DNA of 64,000 nt, from positions 1,859,501-1,923,500 of the forward strand of contig NC_012034.1 of assembly GCF_000022325.1 (NCBI RefSeq), in the 5' to 3' direction. A model generated the notes under the pieces. It worked only from the letters and a program-made list of their open reading frames with translations. It ran no database searches and was not told the origin of the DNA. This document shows, in pieces, positions 8,367 through 17,553 of this stretch. The position numbers and the translations under genes are program-made. The stretch's first letter is position 1; each line of letters opens with the position of its first letter. Origin of the DNA: Caldicellulosiruptor bescii DSM 6725. GTDB taxonomy: Bacteria > Bacillota > Thermoanaerobacteria > Caldicellulosiruptorales > Caldicellulosiruptoraceae.

Positions 8367-9273
8367 AATTTGTTTTGGGTAAAAATTTCAGAGGATTTTG
8401 ATTTTCTCCATTGTAAATTATCTCAAAATGAAGATGCGGCGGATCCATATACTCTATGTTAGAACTTGTTCCAACCTCTCCTATTTTCTCTCCCTGCCTT
8501 ACAATGTCTCCTATTTGAATATCCTTTAAGTCTTTGAGATTGTAGTACTTTGAGATATATCCATCTCCATGGTCTATTACAACATATTTCCCGTAAAGAG
8601 GGTCTTCTCCTAAATCAATAACTGTACCATCAAAACAAGCTTTTACAGCGCTACCTTCCTGAGCTTCTATGTCAATTCCAGGGTGTTCTGTCCACTCATC
8701 AAGAGTTTTTGAGTATACAAGCGACTGGTCAGAAAACTCTCTTATTACCTTCCCAATGGTAGGAAAGATAGGCTTGAAGTCAACAGGGTTTATAACCTCA
8801 ACATCATCCTGGCCGGTATCAGTTCCAATCTGAATATTTTTGTTTGCACTTTGATTTTGGCTCTCGTGCTTTTGGTGTAAAGCAGAAGATCTTTTATTTT
8901 TTAAACTACCACTTTTTGAATTACTGCTGGATTTCGTAGAGTGCTCATTGACATTTAATTTACCACTATTTTGGGCTACATTTTTCTCTTGTGAGCTTAT
9001 AGTGGAAGATTTAGAGGCATTCTTTTTCAAATTATCCTGTTTGGTTACCTCTTCTGTGGTAATTTGTGGCACTGGTATTTCAGCAGGTTTGGTTTGTCCT
9101 TCTAAAGATTGGTTACTACCTTGACTTTCTTCAACTTCATATTTTGTAAAGTCTGTGGTGGCAATGGTATAAACTGAAAATCCTATTACCAGCAGACATA
9201 CAGCTACGATAATATAAAAACCTTTAGTGTCAAAAAAGTCTAAAAGTTTTTCTTTCCAGTTTTTCTTGTTCAC
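8365..9273 (-). CDS. spoIIQ: M23 (LytM) family peptidase, probable SpoIIQ
   Basis: 302 residues from a GTG start (9271-9273) preceded at six bases by a perfect AAGGAGGT; the open frame upstream has no comparable site. One membrane segment (about 18-38) is followed by a long low-complexity Ser/Lys/Asn/Gln linker (about 45-160) and a LytM domain with SKTLDEWTEHPGIDI and HLHFEI. The zinc ligands H-x3-D and H-x-H are present, so the peptidase looks catalytically competent, unlike Bacillus SpoIIQ, which has lost a ligand. SpoIIQ bridges forespore and mother cell with SpoIIIAH. The location near spoIIM/spoIIP supports SpoIIQ; a generic M23 hydrolase is the alternative. Confidence 0.7.
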   Translation of the reverse strand: MNKKNWKEKLLDFFDTKGFYIIVAVCLLVIGFSVYTIATTDFTKYEVEESQGSNQSLEGQTKPAEIPVPQITTEEVTKQDNLKKNASKSSTISSQEKNVAQNSGKLNVNEHSTKSSSNSKSGSLKNKRSSALHQKHESQNQSANKNIQIGTDTGQDDVEVINPVDFKPIFPTIGKVIREFSDQSLVYSKTLDEWTEHPGIDIEAQEGSAVKACFDGTVIDLGEDPLYGKYVVIDHGDGYISKYYNLKDLKDIQIGDIVRQGEKIGEVGTSSNIEYMDPPHLHFEIIYNGENQNPLKFLPKTN

Positions 9274-9431
9274 CTTCGCACCTCCTTCTATAAAAGTATT
9301 TTTGCCATCCATTGCTTTGTTTATACATATATAGAAATTGATATCCATAAATTTTCTTTGAATATTTCCCTGCAGTTTGATATCATAACCTTACAAAACA
9401 AGATTTAAGAACAAAAAGAAGGTGCAGAGAA

Positions 9432-9704
9432 GTGGAAAGAGAAAGGGAAAAAGAAAAGAGCAGGAAAAGTTTTATTCAAAAAATTTCTATCTATTCAAAA
9501 AAAATTTTGCTTGTGATAAGCCTTATTTCTATTGTGATGGCACTAATTGGAATAAAGTTTTATATTTTGTCGCTGCACTATGTATCAGACAAAATAGACT
9601 TAAAAATCTTAGCCCAAGGATTTTTGCAAAATTCTGTTTACATATTCGTTGAAGGACTGGGTGCAGCAATCTTGGTGGACTTTCTTTCAAAAACAAAAAA
9701 TTAA
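9432..9704 (+). CDS. Small two-span membrane protein, unknown function
   Basis: 90 residues from a GTG start with AAGGTG about 8 bases upstream. A highly charged N-terminus (EREREKEKSRKS) is followed by a membrane segment (ILLVISLISIVMALIGIKFYIL) and a second weaker hydrophobic stretch near the C-terminus (YIFVEGLGAAILVDFL). It ends in a good terminator, which supports its being a real gene. Not recognised. Confidence 0.6.
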   Translation: MEREREKEKSRKSFIQKISIYSKKILLVISLISIVMALIGIKFYILSLHYVSDKIDLKILAQGFLQNSVYIFVEGLGAAILVDFLSKTKN

Positions 9705-9742
9705 AGGGCAAAGACTCAATAGCTTCGCCCTTTAATTTTACC
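9697..9742. terminator. Bidirectional intrinsic terminator
   Basis: TTAAAGGGC (9701-9709) pairs with GCCCTTTAA (9727-9735). T-rich flanks on both strands serve the small plus-strand gene and the minus-strand minJ-like operon. Confidence 0.8.
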
Positions 9743-9747
9743 AGAGT

Positions 9748-11019
9748 TCAGCTTCTGTTGAACAAAAAATTTTTTACTCTTCTTGCTATACTTTTTATAA
9801 ACATAAAATATCCATCAGACTCAAGCTGATAATTAGCACTCACATTTTTAGTAATAACAATTATTCCAAGATTTCTTATTCCATTTTCATAGTCCTGATA
9901 ATATAGCTCTTTCATCTTTCCTCTTTTGTCCATAGCTTTTACCCATAGGTAAATCTGTGCATCAGAAAATATTCTTTCTATATCCTCTTCTTTTTGAACT
10001 TGAATACCATTTATTGAAAGAATAACATCACCCGGTTTTATTCCCATCTTGGCTGCTACACTATTTTCTTCGACATACAACACCTTTATTTTATTTTCCT
10101 CTGCTTCAAATATTGAATCTCCTTCTTTTTGTCTCTTCTGCTGATACAGTATAATCCCTTCATGAGCCATTGGGGCAAACAAAGCTGCCACCCACTTAAA
10201 AGCATAGACCTTGTATGAAAGTGCGCTCATAGCAAACAAAACAACGCTGAAAATGCTTAAAATCCCAGCGCTTTTTTTGCTTATCACAGCAGGTTCATCT
10301 TCTACCGCCAAATCTCCGTATCCAAGTGCAGCCACAATAGGAGTCATAAGAAGCATAGCATTTGGCAAAAGATTCTGTGGCTTGAAAAGAGGCCACCAGG
10401 AAGGTTCAAACAGCTCAATTTTGACAACCTGCGCGGTAGTCTGATAGTTATACGCAATTATTACCATCGGTATAGCCCAGAACCTTTGCATAAGATAAGC
10501 ACCTGAGGTTGAAAAAATGCCTTCTTTTTTTCTTCTCTCAATCACAACAGGTATCGCCCCACGAAAACCATCCAAGAAAATTAGAAGACTTTCAACAAAA
10601 TGAAGTATTGCCACAATTACCAATATTCCTGAGATATCAACAATTGGTTTTTTGAAGATGAGAGATATCACCGAAATAATTCCGGCAGCATATGAAAAAC
10701 AGAGATATCTTGGATTTATTAGTGCAAGAATCAAAGCAATATACCAAAGATACATAAAACTATCCACATCCACTACTATGCCAAAAAATAAGGTAATTAA
10801 ACTAACTATATAACCTCCTACAAGTCCCGCGATAGAAGACTCTACAACCTTGTATAGAAGGCTGACTCGGTTGTGTCCAATCACAGCCTGTTCAAATTCT
10901 TGTTCTCTTCTGTACAAAAAAGAAATCAAGATTACTACCACCCAGAAGTTCCAGCTAAAAAGAAGTTGAAATATACTAAGTCCTGTCAGTTCAAATATCT
11001 GCCAGAAAAACTTTAACAT
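9748..11019 (-). CDS. minJ: MinJ-like multispanning membrane protein with C-terminal PDZ domain
   Basis: 423 residues. About eight membrane segments fill residues 1-300, followed by a PDZ domain (VLYVEENSVAAKMGIKPGDV, ILSINGIQV). The architecture and the order ftsE-ftsX-peptidase-ctp-this gene match the Bacillus ftsEX-ctpB-minJ region; MinJ links DivIVA to MinD at the septum. The start is the ATG at 11017-11019 with GAGGTG six bases upstream, not the upstream one at 11040 that would overlap ctp. No minC or minD is nearby, so a Min-related role is inference from family and synteny. Confidence 0.72.
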   Translation of the reverse strand: MLKFFWQIFELTGLSIFQLLFSWNFWVVVILISFLYRREQEFEQAVIGHNRVSLLYKVVESSIAGLVGGYIVSLITLFFGIVVDVDSFMYLWYIALILALINPRYLCFSYAAGIISVISLIFKKPIVDISGILVIVAILHFVESLLIFLDGFRGAIPVVIERRKKEGIFSTSGAYLMQRFWAIPMVIIAYNYQTTAQVVKIELFEPSWWPLFKPQNLLPNAMLLMTPIVAALGYGDLAVEDEPAVISKKSAGILSIFSVVLFAMSALSYKVYAFKWVAALFAPMAHEGIILYQQKRQKEGDSIFEAEENKIKVLYVEENSVAAKMGIKPGDVILSINGIQVQKEEDIERIFSDAQIYLWVKAMDKRGKMKELYYQDYENGIRNLGIIVITKNVSANYQLESDGYFMFIKSIARRVKNFLFNRS

Positions 11020-11036
11020 TATATGCACCTCAAATT

Positions 11037-12230
11037 TCAAAACTTGCTCTTTGAAATTTCACTCTTTAATATCTCAATAGCTTTTTTCAGCTGCAAATCT
11101 TTATCCATTGGAACATTCATTTTGTCCTGATACTCTTTGGGTTGAACTACTTTAATATCTGGCTTTATTCCTCTTTTGTGAATATATGCTCCACTTGGCA
11201 AAAGATACTGGCTTACTGTTATTTTTATTGCAGACCCATCTCCCAGGTCAAATACCTGCTGAACAACGCCTTTGCCAAAAGTCTTCTCACCAACAATTTT
11301 TGCCCTCTTTTGGTCTTTTAAACATCCAGCTAATATCTCTGAAGCTGACGCTGAATACTTATTGGTAAGCACCACAAGCGGTGTTACCGTGTCACCATTT
11401 TTGTATGATTTGAAATACTCTTTGTTATTGTATCTGTCCTTGAGATACACTATAAGCTGTCCTTTCTTGAGAAAATTGCTTGCAATGTCAACAACAGACT
11501 CTAAAAGCCCACCAGGGTTAAATCTCAGGTCAATGACAAGTCCACGGCAGCCAGAGCTTTTGAGTTTGTCATAGCTATTGTAAAAGTCCTGAGGAGTATT
11601 TTCATCAAAGTTAGTGATTTTGATATAACCTATGTTGTTTTCAAAAATGGAAGTAGATACAGTCTTTATTTTTATCTCGTCTCTGACAATCTTAAGGTCA
11701 ATAGGCTTTGAGCTGCCATCGCGCAAAATTGTAACTGTCACGCTTGTTCCTTTTGGCCCTCTCATCAAACTTACAGCCTTTTCTATATCTTTTGATGTCA
11801 AACTTATTCCATTTACTTTTATAATCTTATCCCCTGGTTTTATCCCCGCCTTGTACGCCGGAGAACCTTCAAAGGGTGTTACAACTTCGATATAATGTTC
11901 GCCAGGCTCTATTGTTACTCCTACCCCAAAATACGTACCTTTACTTTGTATCATGAACTCTTCATATTCTTTTTTAGTAAAATACTCAGTGTACGGATCA
12001 CCAACACTTGCGGCAATCCCATCTATTGCACCGTCTACAATTTTCTGGTCACTTATATCCTTAGGCTCATAGTAGTATTTTTTCAAAAGCCATATAACCT
12101 TAGATAATTTAGGATTAGTTACTAATTTGTTTGTATATATAGGACTTCCAAAATAGACATAAGTGGTCGCAATATATGTTACAATTGCAGTTATGAGAAC
12201 TATTGCAAAAGTTTGAAGTCTTTTTTTCAT
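11037..12230 (-). CDS. ctpB: Carboxyl-terminal processing protease (S41, CtpA/CtpB family)
   Basis: 397 residues: N-terminal membrane anchor (about 8-26), PDZ domain (about 95-185, with VEVVTPFEGSPAYKAGIKPG-like spacing) and an S41 catalytic domain. The Ser/Lys/Gln triad is visible as S295 (KYSASASEILAG), K320 (GEKTFGKGVVQQ) and Q324, with the same spacing as the CtpB triad. CtpB processes the SpoIVFA/SpoIVB signalling system in Bacillus, whereas vegetative CtpA acts on envelope proteins. It lies between the M23 peptidase and minJ, so either role is possible. ATG start with an ordinary site. Confidence 0.9.
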   Translation of the reverse strand: MKKRLQTFAIVLITAIVTYIATTYVYFGSPIYTNKLVTNPKLSKVIWLLKKYYYEPKDISDQKIVDGAIDGIAASVGDPYTEYFTKKEYEEFMIQSKGTYFGVGVTIEPGEHYIEVVTPFEGSPAYKAGIKPGDKIIKVNGISLTSKDIEKAVSLMRGPKGTSVTVTILRDGSSKPIDLKIVRDEIKIKTVSTSIFENNIGYIKITNFDENTPQDFYNSYDKLKSSGCRGLVIDLRFNPGGLLESVVDIASNFLKKGQLIVYLKDRYNNKEYFKSYKNGDTVTPLVVLTNKYSASASEILAGCLKDQKRAKIVGEKTFGKGVVQQVFDLGDGSAIKITVSQYLLPSGAYIHKRGIKPDIKVVQPKEYQDKMNVPMDKDLQLKKAIEILKSEISKSKF

Positions 12231-12245
12231 TCTCTTTTCAGCTCC

Positions 12246-13385
12246 TTATCTTAGGAAATTAAGCGGGTCAGTAACATCGCCGTTTATTCTAACTTCAAAA
12301 TGAAGGTGCGGACCGGTAGCATACCCAGTTGCACCAACATTGCCAATACTTTCGCCTCTTTTCACTTTTTGACCCACAGCTACGTTGATTGAAGAAAGAT
12401 GAGCATATAAAGTTGAAATACCACTACCATTATCTATAATGATAGTCTTACCATAACCAGACACCCATCCGGCTAAAATCACATCACCGTCTGCTGCTGC
12501 TAAAACACTTGCTCCATATGGTGCTGCAATGTCTATCCCTGTGTGCATTTTGTTTTTCTTCAAAATTGGATGAAATCTCATACCAAAATATGATGTTATC
12601 CCATAATACCCCTCAAGCGGCCACAAGAGTTTGCCACCTTTATATATGCGTTTTGTCTTCTGTCTTGCCAAAATCTCCTTTATTTTCTTGGAAAGCTCAT
12701 TTGAAATCTCTTCAAGTTCATCAAGCATCTTTTCCAATTTATCTTGCTCTTTTTCAAGTTCCAACAAAAGTTTTTTCTTTTCATTTTGCTCCGCCAAAAG
12801 AGAAGCTTGGTAGTTTTCAAGCTCCCTCTTTTCTCTATTTAAGTCTTCCTTTAGCAGTACAAGTTCTTCTTTCTTATTTTTGATAGTCTCAATGCTCTTT
12901 GTGTACTCATTTAGTATTTGCTTATCATATTCAATTATATCGTTAAAAAGATACATTCTTGTAAAAAAATCTGAAAGGTTTTGAGAGTCAAGTAGCATTT
13001 CAATATACGATACAGAGACAGTATTTAGCTCATAAATACATCTTATTCTATCTTTAAACTTTTCATAATACATTTCTTTTCTTTTTTCTTCTTCATTAAG
13101 TTCAGCCTCTGTCTGCAAAATCTTGTTTTCAACAGATGCAATGTTTGCTTTTAAATTTCTTATTTTTTCTTCTACATTATCAATCTTTTTGTCAAGATTA
13201 TCTATTTGTAATAAGACCTGCTTTTGCTGTTTTTTAACTTCTACTATCTTCTGCTGTGTCTTTTGCTTGCTCTTTTCAATAGACCTTAGCTTGCTTTGAT
13301 ACTCTTTTAAGGTATTTGATACAGCAGTTTCAAAAAAAATAATAAATACAAGCAAAATAGAGAAAATTTTTAGTTTATTTTTCAA
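12246..13385 (-). CDS. Coiled-coil M23 murein hydrolase (EnvC/PcsB-like FtsEX partner)
   Basis: 379 residues from a TTG start (13383-13385) with AGGGGG 9 bases upstream. A signal or anchor segment (about 5-24) is followed by a long coiled coil of Lys/Glu heptads (about 25-245) and a LytM domain with MHTGIDIAAPYG, the HL of LYAHLSS and GPHLHFEVR, so all zinc ligands are present. In other bacteria FtsEX activates periplasmic or extracellular hydrolases carrying such coiled coils (EnvC, PcsB, RipC, CwlO). The gene directly follows ftsX, so it is probably the cognate FtsEX-controlled hydrolase (inference). Confidence 0.88.
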   Translation of the reverse strand: MKNKLKIFSILLVFIIFFETAVSNTLKEYQSKLRSIEKSKQKTQQKIVEVKKQQKQVLLQIDNLDKKIDNVEEKIRNLKANIASVENKILQTEAELNEEEKRKEMYYEKFKDRIRCIYELNTVSVSYIEMLLDSQNLSDFFTRMYLFNDIIEYDKQILNEYTKSIETIKNKKEELVLLKEDLNREKRELENYQASLLAEQNEKKKLLLELEKEQDKLEKMLDELEEISNELSKKIKEILARQKTKRIYKGGKLLWPLEGYYGITSYFGMRFHPILKKNKMHTGIDIAAPYGASVLAAADGDVILAGWVSGYGKTIIIDNGSGISTLYAHLSSINVAVGQKVKRGESIGNVGATGYATGPHLHFEVRINGDVTDPLNFLR

Positions 13386-13429
13386 CAGGCAAACCCCCTC
13401 TTTTACAAAAGACAAAAGAGGCTTGATTT

Positions 13430-14314
13430 TTAGGCTTTTAAGTACCTTCTTAGAGAAATTAAACTTCCCAGTATGCCTACCATGCTTCCTGTAAATATAA
13501 ACACTCCTAATATTTTGTACTTGTAAATAGAAATGTTGACAAAATCAACAAAGGTAATAGTTTGTGAAAGGTACCTTATTGCATAGTGATAAAATAACAG
13601 AACAATGGCATATGCTAAAATCGAACCTAAAATGCCTATAATAAATCCTTCAACCACAAAAGGTCCGCTTATAAACCTGTTAGTTGCACCAATATATCTC
13701 ATAATTGAGATTTCTCTTCGCCTTGCAAAGAGGGTTATTTTGATAGTATTGGCAATTATAAATATAGCAACTATATAAAGACCCAAAATTAAAAGTAAGC
13801 AAAAAAGATTTATTATCTTCAAAATCCTTTTAAGCTTTTCAACCGTCTCAGAAGGAAAATAAACCTGAGCAACACCATCTAAGGTTTCTAATTCTTCAGC
13901 AAGTTTTTTAGTGTATTCAATCTTTACAGGCTTTACTACAAAGTATCCCCGCAGAGGATTGTCTTTTTCAAGTCCTTCAAGCAAAAACGCATTTTTACCA
14001 AGCTTATTTTTCAAATCTTGAAGAGCCATCTGTGGACTTATGTAATTAAACTCTCGAACCAAAGCATTTTTCCTCAAATACTCCTCAATCACAACCACTT
14101 TTTCTTCCTGACCTTTTTGCAGTATCACCCTTATATCAACCGTCTTTTCTATCTGCTGTGAGATATACTCCAGATTAATCCCGATTGCAATAAATATCCC
14201 AACCACAGTTAAGGCTGCCACCACTATAGAAATAGAAGCAGCAGCCATGGTCTTATTTAAAAAAATGTTTTTAAATCCATCTTTGCAAAAGTACTTGATT
14301 GTCTGAAGACTCAT
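13430..14314 (-). CDS. ftsX: Cell division ABC transporter permease FtsX
   Basis: 294 residues with the FtsX layout: one N-terminal membrane segment (about 24-48), an extracellular domain (about 50-165) and three C-terminal membrane segments including FARRREISIMRYIGATNRFI, the conserved FtsE-coupling region. FtsX transmits ATP-driven changes to a cell-wall hydrolase. Its start lies inside the 3' end of ftsE (44-base overlap); the N-terminus ([16 protein letters not shown]) is the normal family start, so the overlap appears real. Confidence 0.92.
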   Translation of the reverse strand: MSLQTIKYFCKDGFKNIFLNKTMAAASISIVVAALTVVGIFIAIGINLEYISQQIEKTVDIRVILQKGQEEKVVVIEEYLRKNALVREFNYISPQMALQDLKNKLGKNAFLLEGLEKDNPLRGYFVVKPVKIEYTKKLAEELETLDGVAQVYFPSETVEKLKRILKIINLFCLLLILGLYIVAIFIIANTIKITLFARRREISIMRYIGATNRFISGPFVVEGFIIGILGSILAYAIVLLFYHYAIRYLSQTITFVDFVNISIYKYKILGVFIFTGSMVGILGSLISLRRYLKA

Positions 14315-14990
14315 AGCTGTAAACTCCTCTATGCTGATCTTTTACAATTCTGCCACAGTCAATCGCCACAACCCTTTTTCTCATGCTATCAACAATCTCT
14401 TTAGCATGTGTTGCAACAAGCACAGTTGTTCCTCTCTTGTTAATATCTTCTAAAAGTCTCATTATCTCCCATGATGTATCAGGATCTAAGTTACCTGTTG
14501 GCTCATCAGCCACAAGCAAGGTGGGCTTGTTTACAATTGCTCGCGCCAAGGCAACCCGCTGCTGCTCACCGCCTGAAAGCTCGTGCGGGTAACATTTTGC
14601 CTTGTGCGCAAGCCCTACCAAAGACAGAACATAAGGAACCTGTCTTCTGATGATTTTTGCAGGTGCTCCTGTTATTTGCATAGCAAACTCCACATTTTCA
14701 TATACAGTTTTGTTGGGAAGAAGTCTAAAATCCTGAAATACTATTCCAATCTTTCTTCTGTAATATGGTATCTCCCTTTTTGGAAGCTGTGTGAGCTTGT
14801 ACTCACCAACAATAATCTCTCCTTCAGTTGGGTCAATCTCTTTCAAAAGAAGCTTTACGATTGTAGATTTTCCTGCCCCGCTTGAACCAACCAAAAATAC
14901 AAATTCACCTTTTTCAATGGTCAAATTGATATTTGTGAGCGCAAGCACCCCATTTGGATATCTTTTGCTCACATTTATAAACTTTACCAT
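14271..14990 (-). CDS. ftsE: Cell division ATP-binding protein FtsE
   Basis: 239 residues with Walker [11 protein letters not shown]-loop [17 protein letters not shown], signature [14 protein letters not shown], Walker [13 protein letters not shown] and the H-loop ATH. It matches FtsE closely; the first residues [18 protein letters not shown] are typical. The C-terminal tail runs about ten residues longer than usual and overlaps ftsX by 44 bases, favouring coupled translation of the pair. It heads the ftsEX-peptidase-ctp-minJ operon. Confidence 0.94.
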   Translation of the reverse strand: MVKFINVSKRYPNGVLALTNINLTIEKGEFVFLVGSSGAGKSTIVKLLLKEIDPTEGEIIVGEYKLTQLPKREIPYYRRKIGIVFQDFRLLPNKTVYENVEFAMQITGAPAKIIRRQVPYVLSLVGLAHKAKCYPHELSGGEQQRVALARAIVNKPTLLVADEPTGNLDPDTSWEIMRLLEDINKRGTTVLVATHAKEIVDSMRKRVVAIDCGRIVKDQHRGVYSYESSDNQVLLQRWI

Positions 14991-15013
14991 TCTTTGTTCA
15001 CCTGCAATGTTTT

Positions 15014-16108
15014 TTAAAATGTAATGTTACCCTTTGTATACTCTAAATACTGATTTACAAGCATAGCCATTTTGAAGATAATAGCATCTTCGAACTTTCT
15101 AAGGTCAAGCCCTATCATTCTTTCTATCTTGTCAAGTCTGTAAACCAAGGTATTTCTGTGAATATAAAGCTGTCTTGCTGTCTCTGAGACATTCAAGTTG
15201 CATTCAAAGAACATCTCAACAGTCTGTATGAGTTCTGGGTCAAAATCAGAAAGTTTTACATCCTTGAAGACCTCTTCCAAGAACATCTCACAAAGTTTTG
15301 TCGGCATCTGATATATAAGTCTTCCAAGGCCGAGCTTGTGATAACTCACAATATACTTGTCCTTTTCAAAGATGTAGCCTATTTTGAGCGCTGCTTCTGC
15401 CTCCTTATAAGACATCGAAAGTTCTTTTATGTCATCAACAACAGATCCAATTCCAATATACGCTTTGAGCAAAAGCTCTGAGTTGAGCGTGTCAAGTATA
15501 ATCCTTGCAACCTTGTATGCATCCTCATCATTTGAACCTGGTTTTAACTCTTTTATGAATACCAGAATATTGTTGTCAAGCTGGATAATAAAATCTTTTG
15601 TGCTCTTTGGGAATATGCTTGTCAAAATCTCACCGATATTCAGGTCTTTAATCTCTTTTGCATTTGGAATATAGATAGCAAATACAACCCTTGTTGCACC
15701 TGTTGCAATGTGAAGTTCTCTTGCCTTTGTGTAAATCTCCCCTGGCAGAATATTGTCATACAACAGATTTTTTATAAAGAGCTTTTTATCATACGCAGAT
15801 GCCGGCTCTTTTGCCTTCATCACAACAAGGTTTAACATATCCAAAAGCTTTTCAGCATGAGGTTCTGTGTTGTTTATATAAAGAACATAGGTGTCTGTCT
15901 GGCTTCTGTAAACCTTGTATGTGCGACCCTCAAATATCTCAAGGTCAGTGTCTGTTTTTATCATGTCAATTGCAACTGTGTTGATTCTGTTTTGAGAAAG
16001 TGGATTTGAGCTGTAGATAACTCTACCATCAGCTTCAATATATCCAAATTCATCGTCGATGATGTCTTTTGCCTGCTCTAAAACATCAATAACCTTCTGT
16101 GTCATCAT
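15014..16108 (-). CDS. CdaR/PucR-type transcriptional regulator
   Basis: 364 residues. The C-terminal PucR-type helix-turn-helix (ETARQLYIHRNTLVYRLDKI, ending about 20 residues before the C-terminus) is preceded by a GGDEF-like CdaR middle domain (LKAYIGIGSVVDDIKELSMS-YKEAEAAL). The family includes CdaR, a sugar-diacid regulator, and PucR. The start is the ATG at 16106-16108, with GTGAGG about 9 bases upstream; an earlier GTG overlaps that site. It lies directly downstream of the MsmX-type ATPase gene but behind a strong terminator. A link to carbohydrate uptake is plausible; the ligand is unknown. Confidence 0.75.
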   Translation of the reverse strand: MMTQKVIDVLEQAKDIIDDEFGYIEADGRVIYSSNPLSQNRINTVAIDMIKTDTDLEIFEGRTYKVYRSQTDTYVLYINNTEPHAEKLLDMLNLVVMKAKEPASAYDKKLFIKNLLYDNILPGEIYTKARELHIATGATRVVFAIYIPNAKEIKDLNIGEILTSIFPKSTKDFIIQLDNNILVFIKELKPGSNDEDAYKVARIILDTLNSELLLKAYIGIGSVVDDIKELSMSYKEAEAALKIGYIFEKDKYIVSYHKLGLGRLIYQMPTKLCEMFLEEVFKDVKLSDFDPELIQTVEMFFECNLNVSETARQLYIHRNTLVYRLDKIERMIGLDLRKFEDAIIFKMAMLVNQYLEYTKGNITF

Positions 16109-16189
16109 AACGCAATACCTCACCCTTTTCTCAATAGTATTTTATAACTCTATTATACTTTTTTTCTCTGAAGTTGTAAAAGGTTTTTG

Positions 16190-16233
16190 AAAACAAAAAG
16201 CCCCTGCCACACTTTCCCACATGGCAAGGGCTT
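16190..16233 (-). terminator. Intrinsic terminator after the MsmX-type ATPase gene
   Basis: AAGCCCTTGCCA and TGGCAGGGGCTT form a long stem (16198-16233) followed by a T-rich tail on the minus strand. Confidence 0.85.
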
Positions 16234-16243
16234 AATTTTAATC

Positions 16244-17356
16244 TTAGTGAACAATAGCCTTCTCTGTTTCTTTATCAAACAGGTGAATTCTGTTAACGTC
16301 AAATGCAAGTTTAATTCTGTCGCCACTTTTTGCCTTTGACCTTGGATCAACTCTCGCAATGAGGTTAAGACCATCAACAACAACATATAAAAGTGTTTCA
16401 GAACCAAGCATCTCAACAACATCAACATCTGCATCAACAACAGCATCCTGAGCTGTCTGCAGGAATATCTCTTCATCGTGCAAATCTTCTGGTCTAATAC
16501 CCATTATAACTTCCTTCCCAACATAGCCGAGCTCTTCAACTTTCTTTGCCTTTCCTTCTGGGAGTTTTATTGCGTTGTTTCCAAATACAACATATAAGTT
16601 TTTATCTTTTTGCTCAATCCTTGATTCAATGAAGTTCATCTGTGGCGAACCAATGAAACCTGCAACAAACAGATTTGCAGGTTGCTCATACAGAACCTGT
16701 GGTGTATCAACCTGCTGGATAAATCCATCTTTCATAACAACAATTCTTGTACCCATTGTCATAGCTTCTGTTTGGTCGTGTGTAACGTAGATGAATGTTG
16801 TTCCAAGTCTCTTGTGAAGTTTGGATAGCTCTGCTCTCATCTGGACTCTGAGCTTTGCGTCCAAGTTTGAAAGAGGCTCATCCATGAGGAATACCTTTGG
16901 TTCTCTCACAATAGCACGACCTAAAGCCACTCTCTGTCTCTGACCACCGGACAGAGCCTTTGGTTTTCTGTCAAGCAGGTGCTCAATTCCCAAAATCTTA
17001 GCTGCTTCATGTACACGTCTTTTTATCTCATCTTTTGGAAACTTTCTGAGCTTGAGACCAAATGCCATGTTCTCAAAAACTGTCATGTGAGGATACAGAG
17101 CATAGTTCTGGAAAACCATTGCAATGTCTCTATCCTTTGGTGGGACGTCGTTTACCAGCTTGTCCCCTATGTAGATTTCGCCTTCTGTTACCTCTTCAAG
17201 GCCTGCTATCATTCTCAGTGTTGTTGTCTTACCACAACCAGATGGTCCAACCAAAACTATGAATTCCTTGTCCTCAATATCTAAGTTAAAGTCAGAAACA
17301 GCTGTAACACCACCAGGATATCTCTTGTAAACACCTTTTAATCTTACACTTGCCAC
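16244..17356 (-). CDS. msmX: Multiple-sugar ABC transporter ATPase (MsmX/UgpC/MalK family)
   Basis: 370 residues: ABC domain (1-235) with Walker [24 protein letters not shown], Walker [17 protein letters not shown] and the H-loop THDQ, then a C-terminal TOBE/OB regulatory domain (about 240-365). This is the CUT1 carbohydrate-importer ATPase type. No permease or binding-protein gene is adjacent and a terminator follows, so it is probably a shared ATPase serving several sugar transporters encoded elsewhere, as MsmX does in Bacillus and Streptococcus (inference). GTAGGAGGT lies before the ATG. Confidence 0.9.
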   Translation of the reverse strand: MASVRLKGVYKRYPGGVTAVSDFNLDIEDKEFIVLVGPSGCGKTTTLRMIAGLEEVTEGEIYIGDKLVNDVPPKDRDIAMVFQNYALYPHMTVFENMAFGLKLRKFPKDEIKRRVHEAAKILGIEHLLDRKPKALSGGQRQRVALGRAIVREPKVFLMDEPLSNLDAKLRVQMRAELSKLHKRLGTTFIYVTHDQTEAMTMGTRIVVMKDGFIQQVDTPQVLYEQPANLFVAGFIGSPQMNFIESRIEQKDKNLYVVFGNNAIKLPEGKAKKVEELGYVGKEVIMGIRPEDLHDEEIFLQTAQDAVVDADVDVVEMLGSETLLYVVVDGLNLIARVDPRSKAKSGDRIKLAFDVNRIHLFDKETEKAIVH

Positions 17357-17499
17357 TTTTCTTTTACCTCCTACACAGTATTGTATATAAACTTGTAATA
17401 AATCTTCTTCTAATATAGACTATACAATTATTTGCGATTAAAAACTATTGATTTTTTAAACAAACTTTTCAAAAACCTTTTAGATAACATGTCTAAACT

Positions 17500-17545
17500 A
17501 TCTTACCAAAAACAAAGGCTGATAAGGAGCCTTTCCTTATCAGCC
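17500..17545 (-). terminator. Intrinsic terminator after the GlsB-family gene
   Basis: An eleven-base stem GGCTGATAAGG/CCTTATCAGCC (17517-17545) is followed by TTTGTTTTTGG on the minus strand, just after the 17554 stop. Confidence 0.88.
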
Positions 17546-17553
17546 AAATTTTA

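Noticed and set aside
17357-17500. Promoter before the MsmX-type gene
   Set aside because: Several AT-rich hexamers are present but none pairs -35 and -10 at acceptable spacing.
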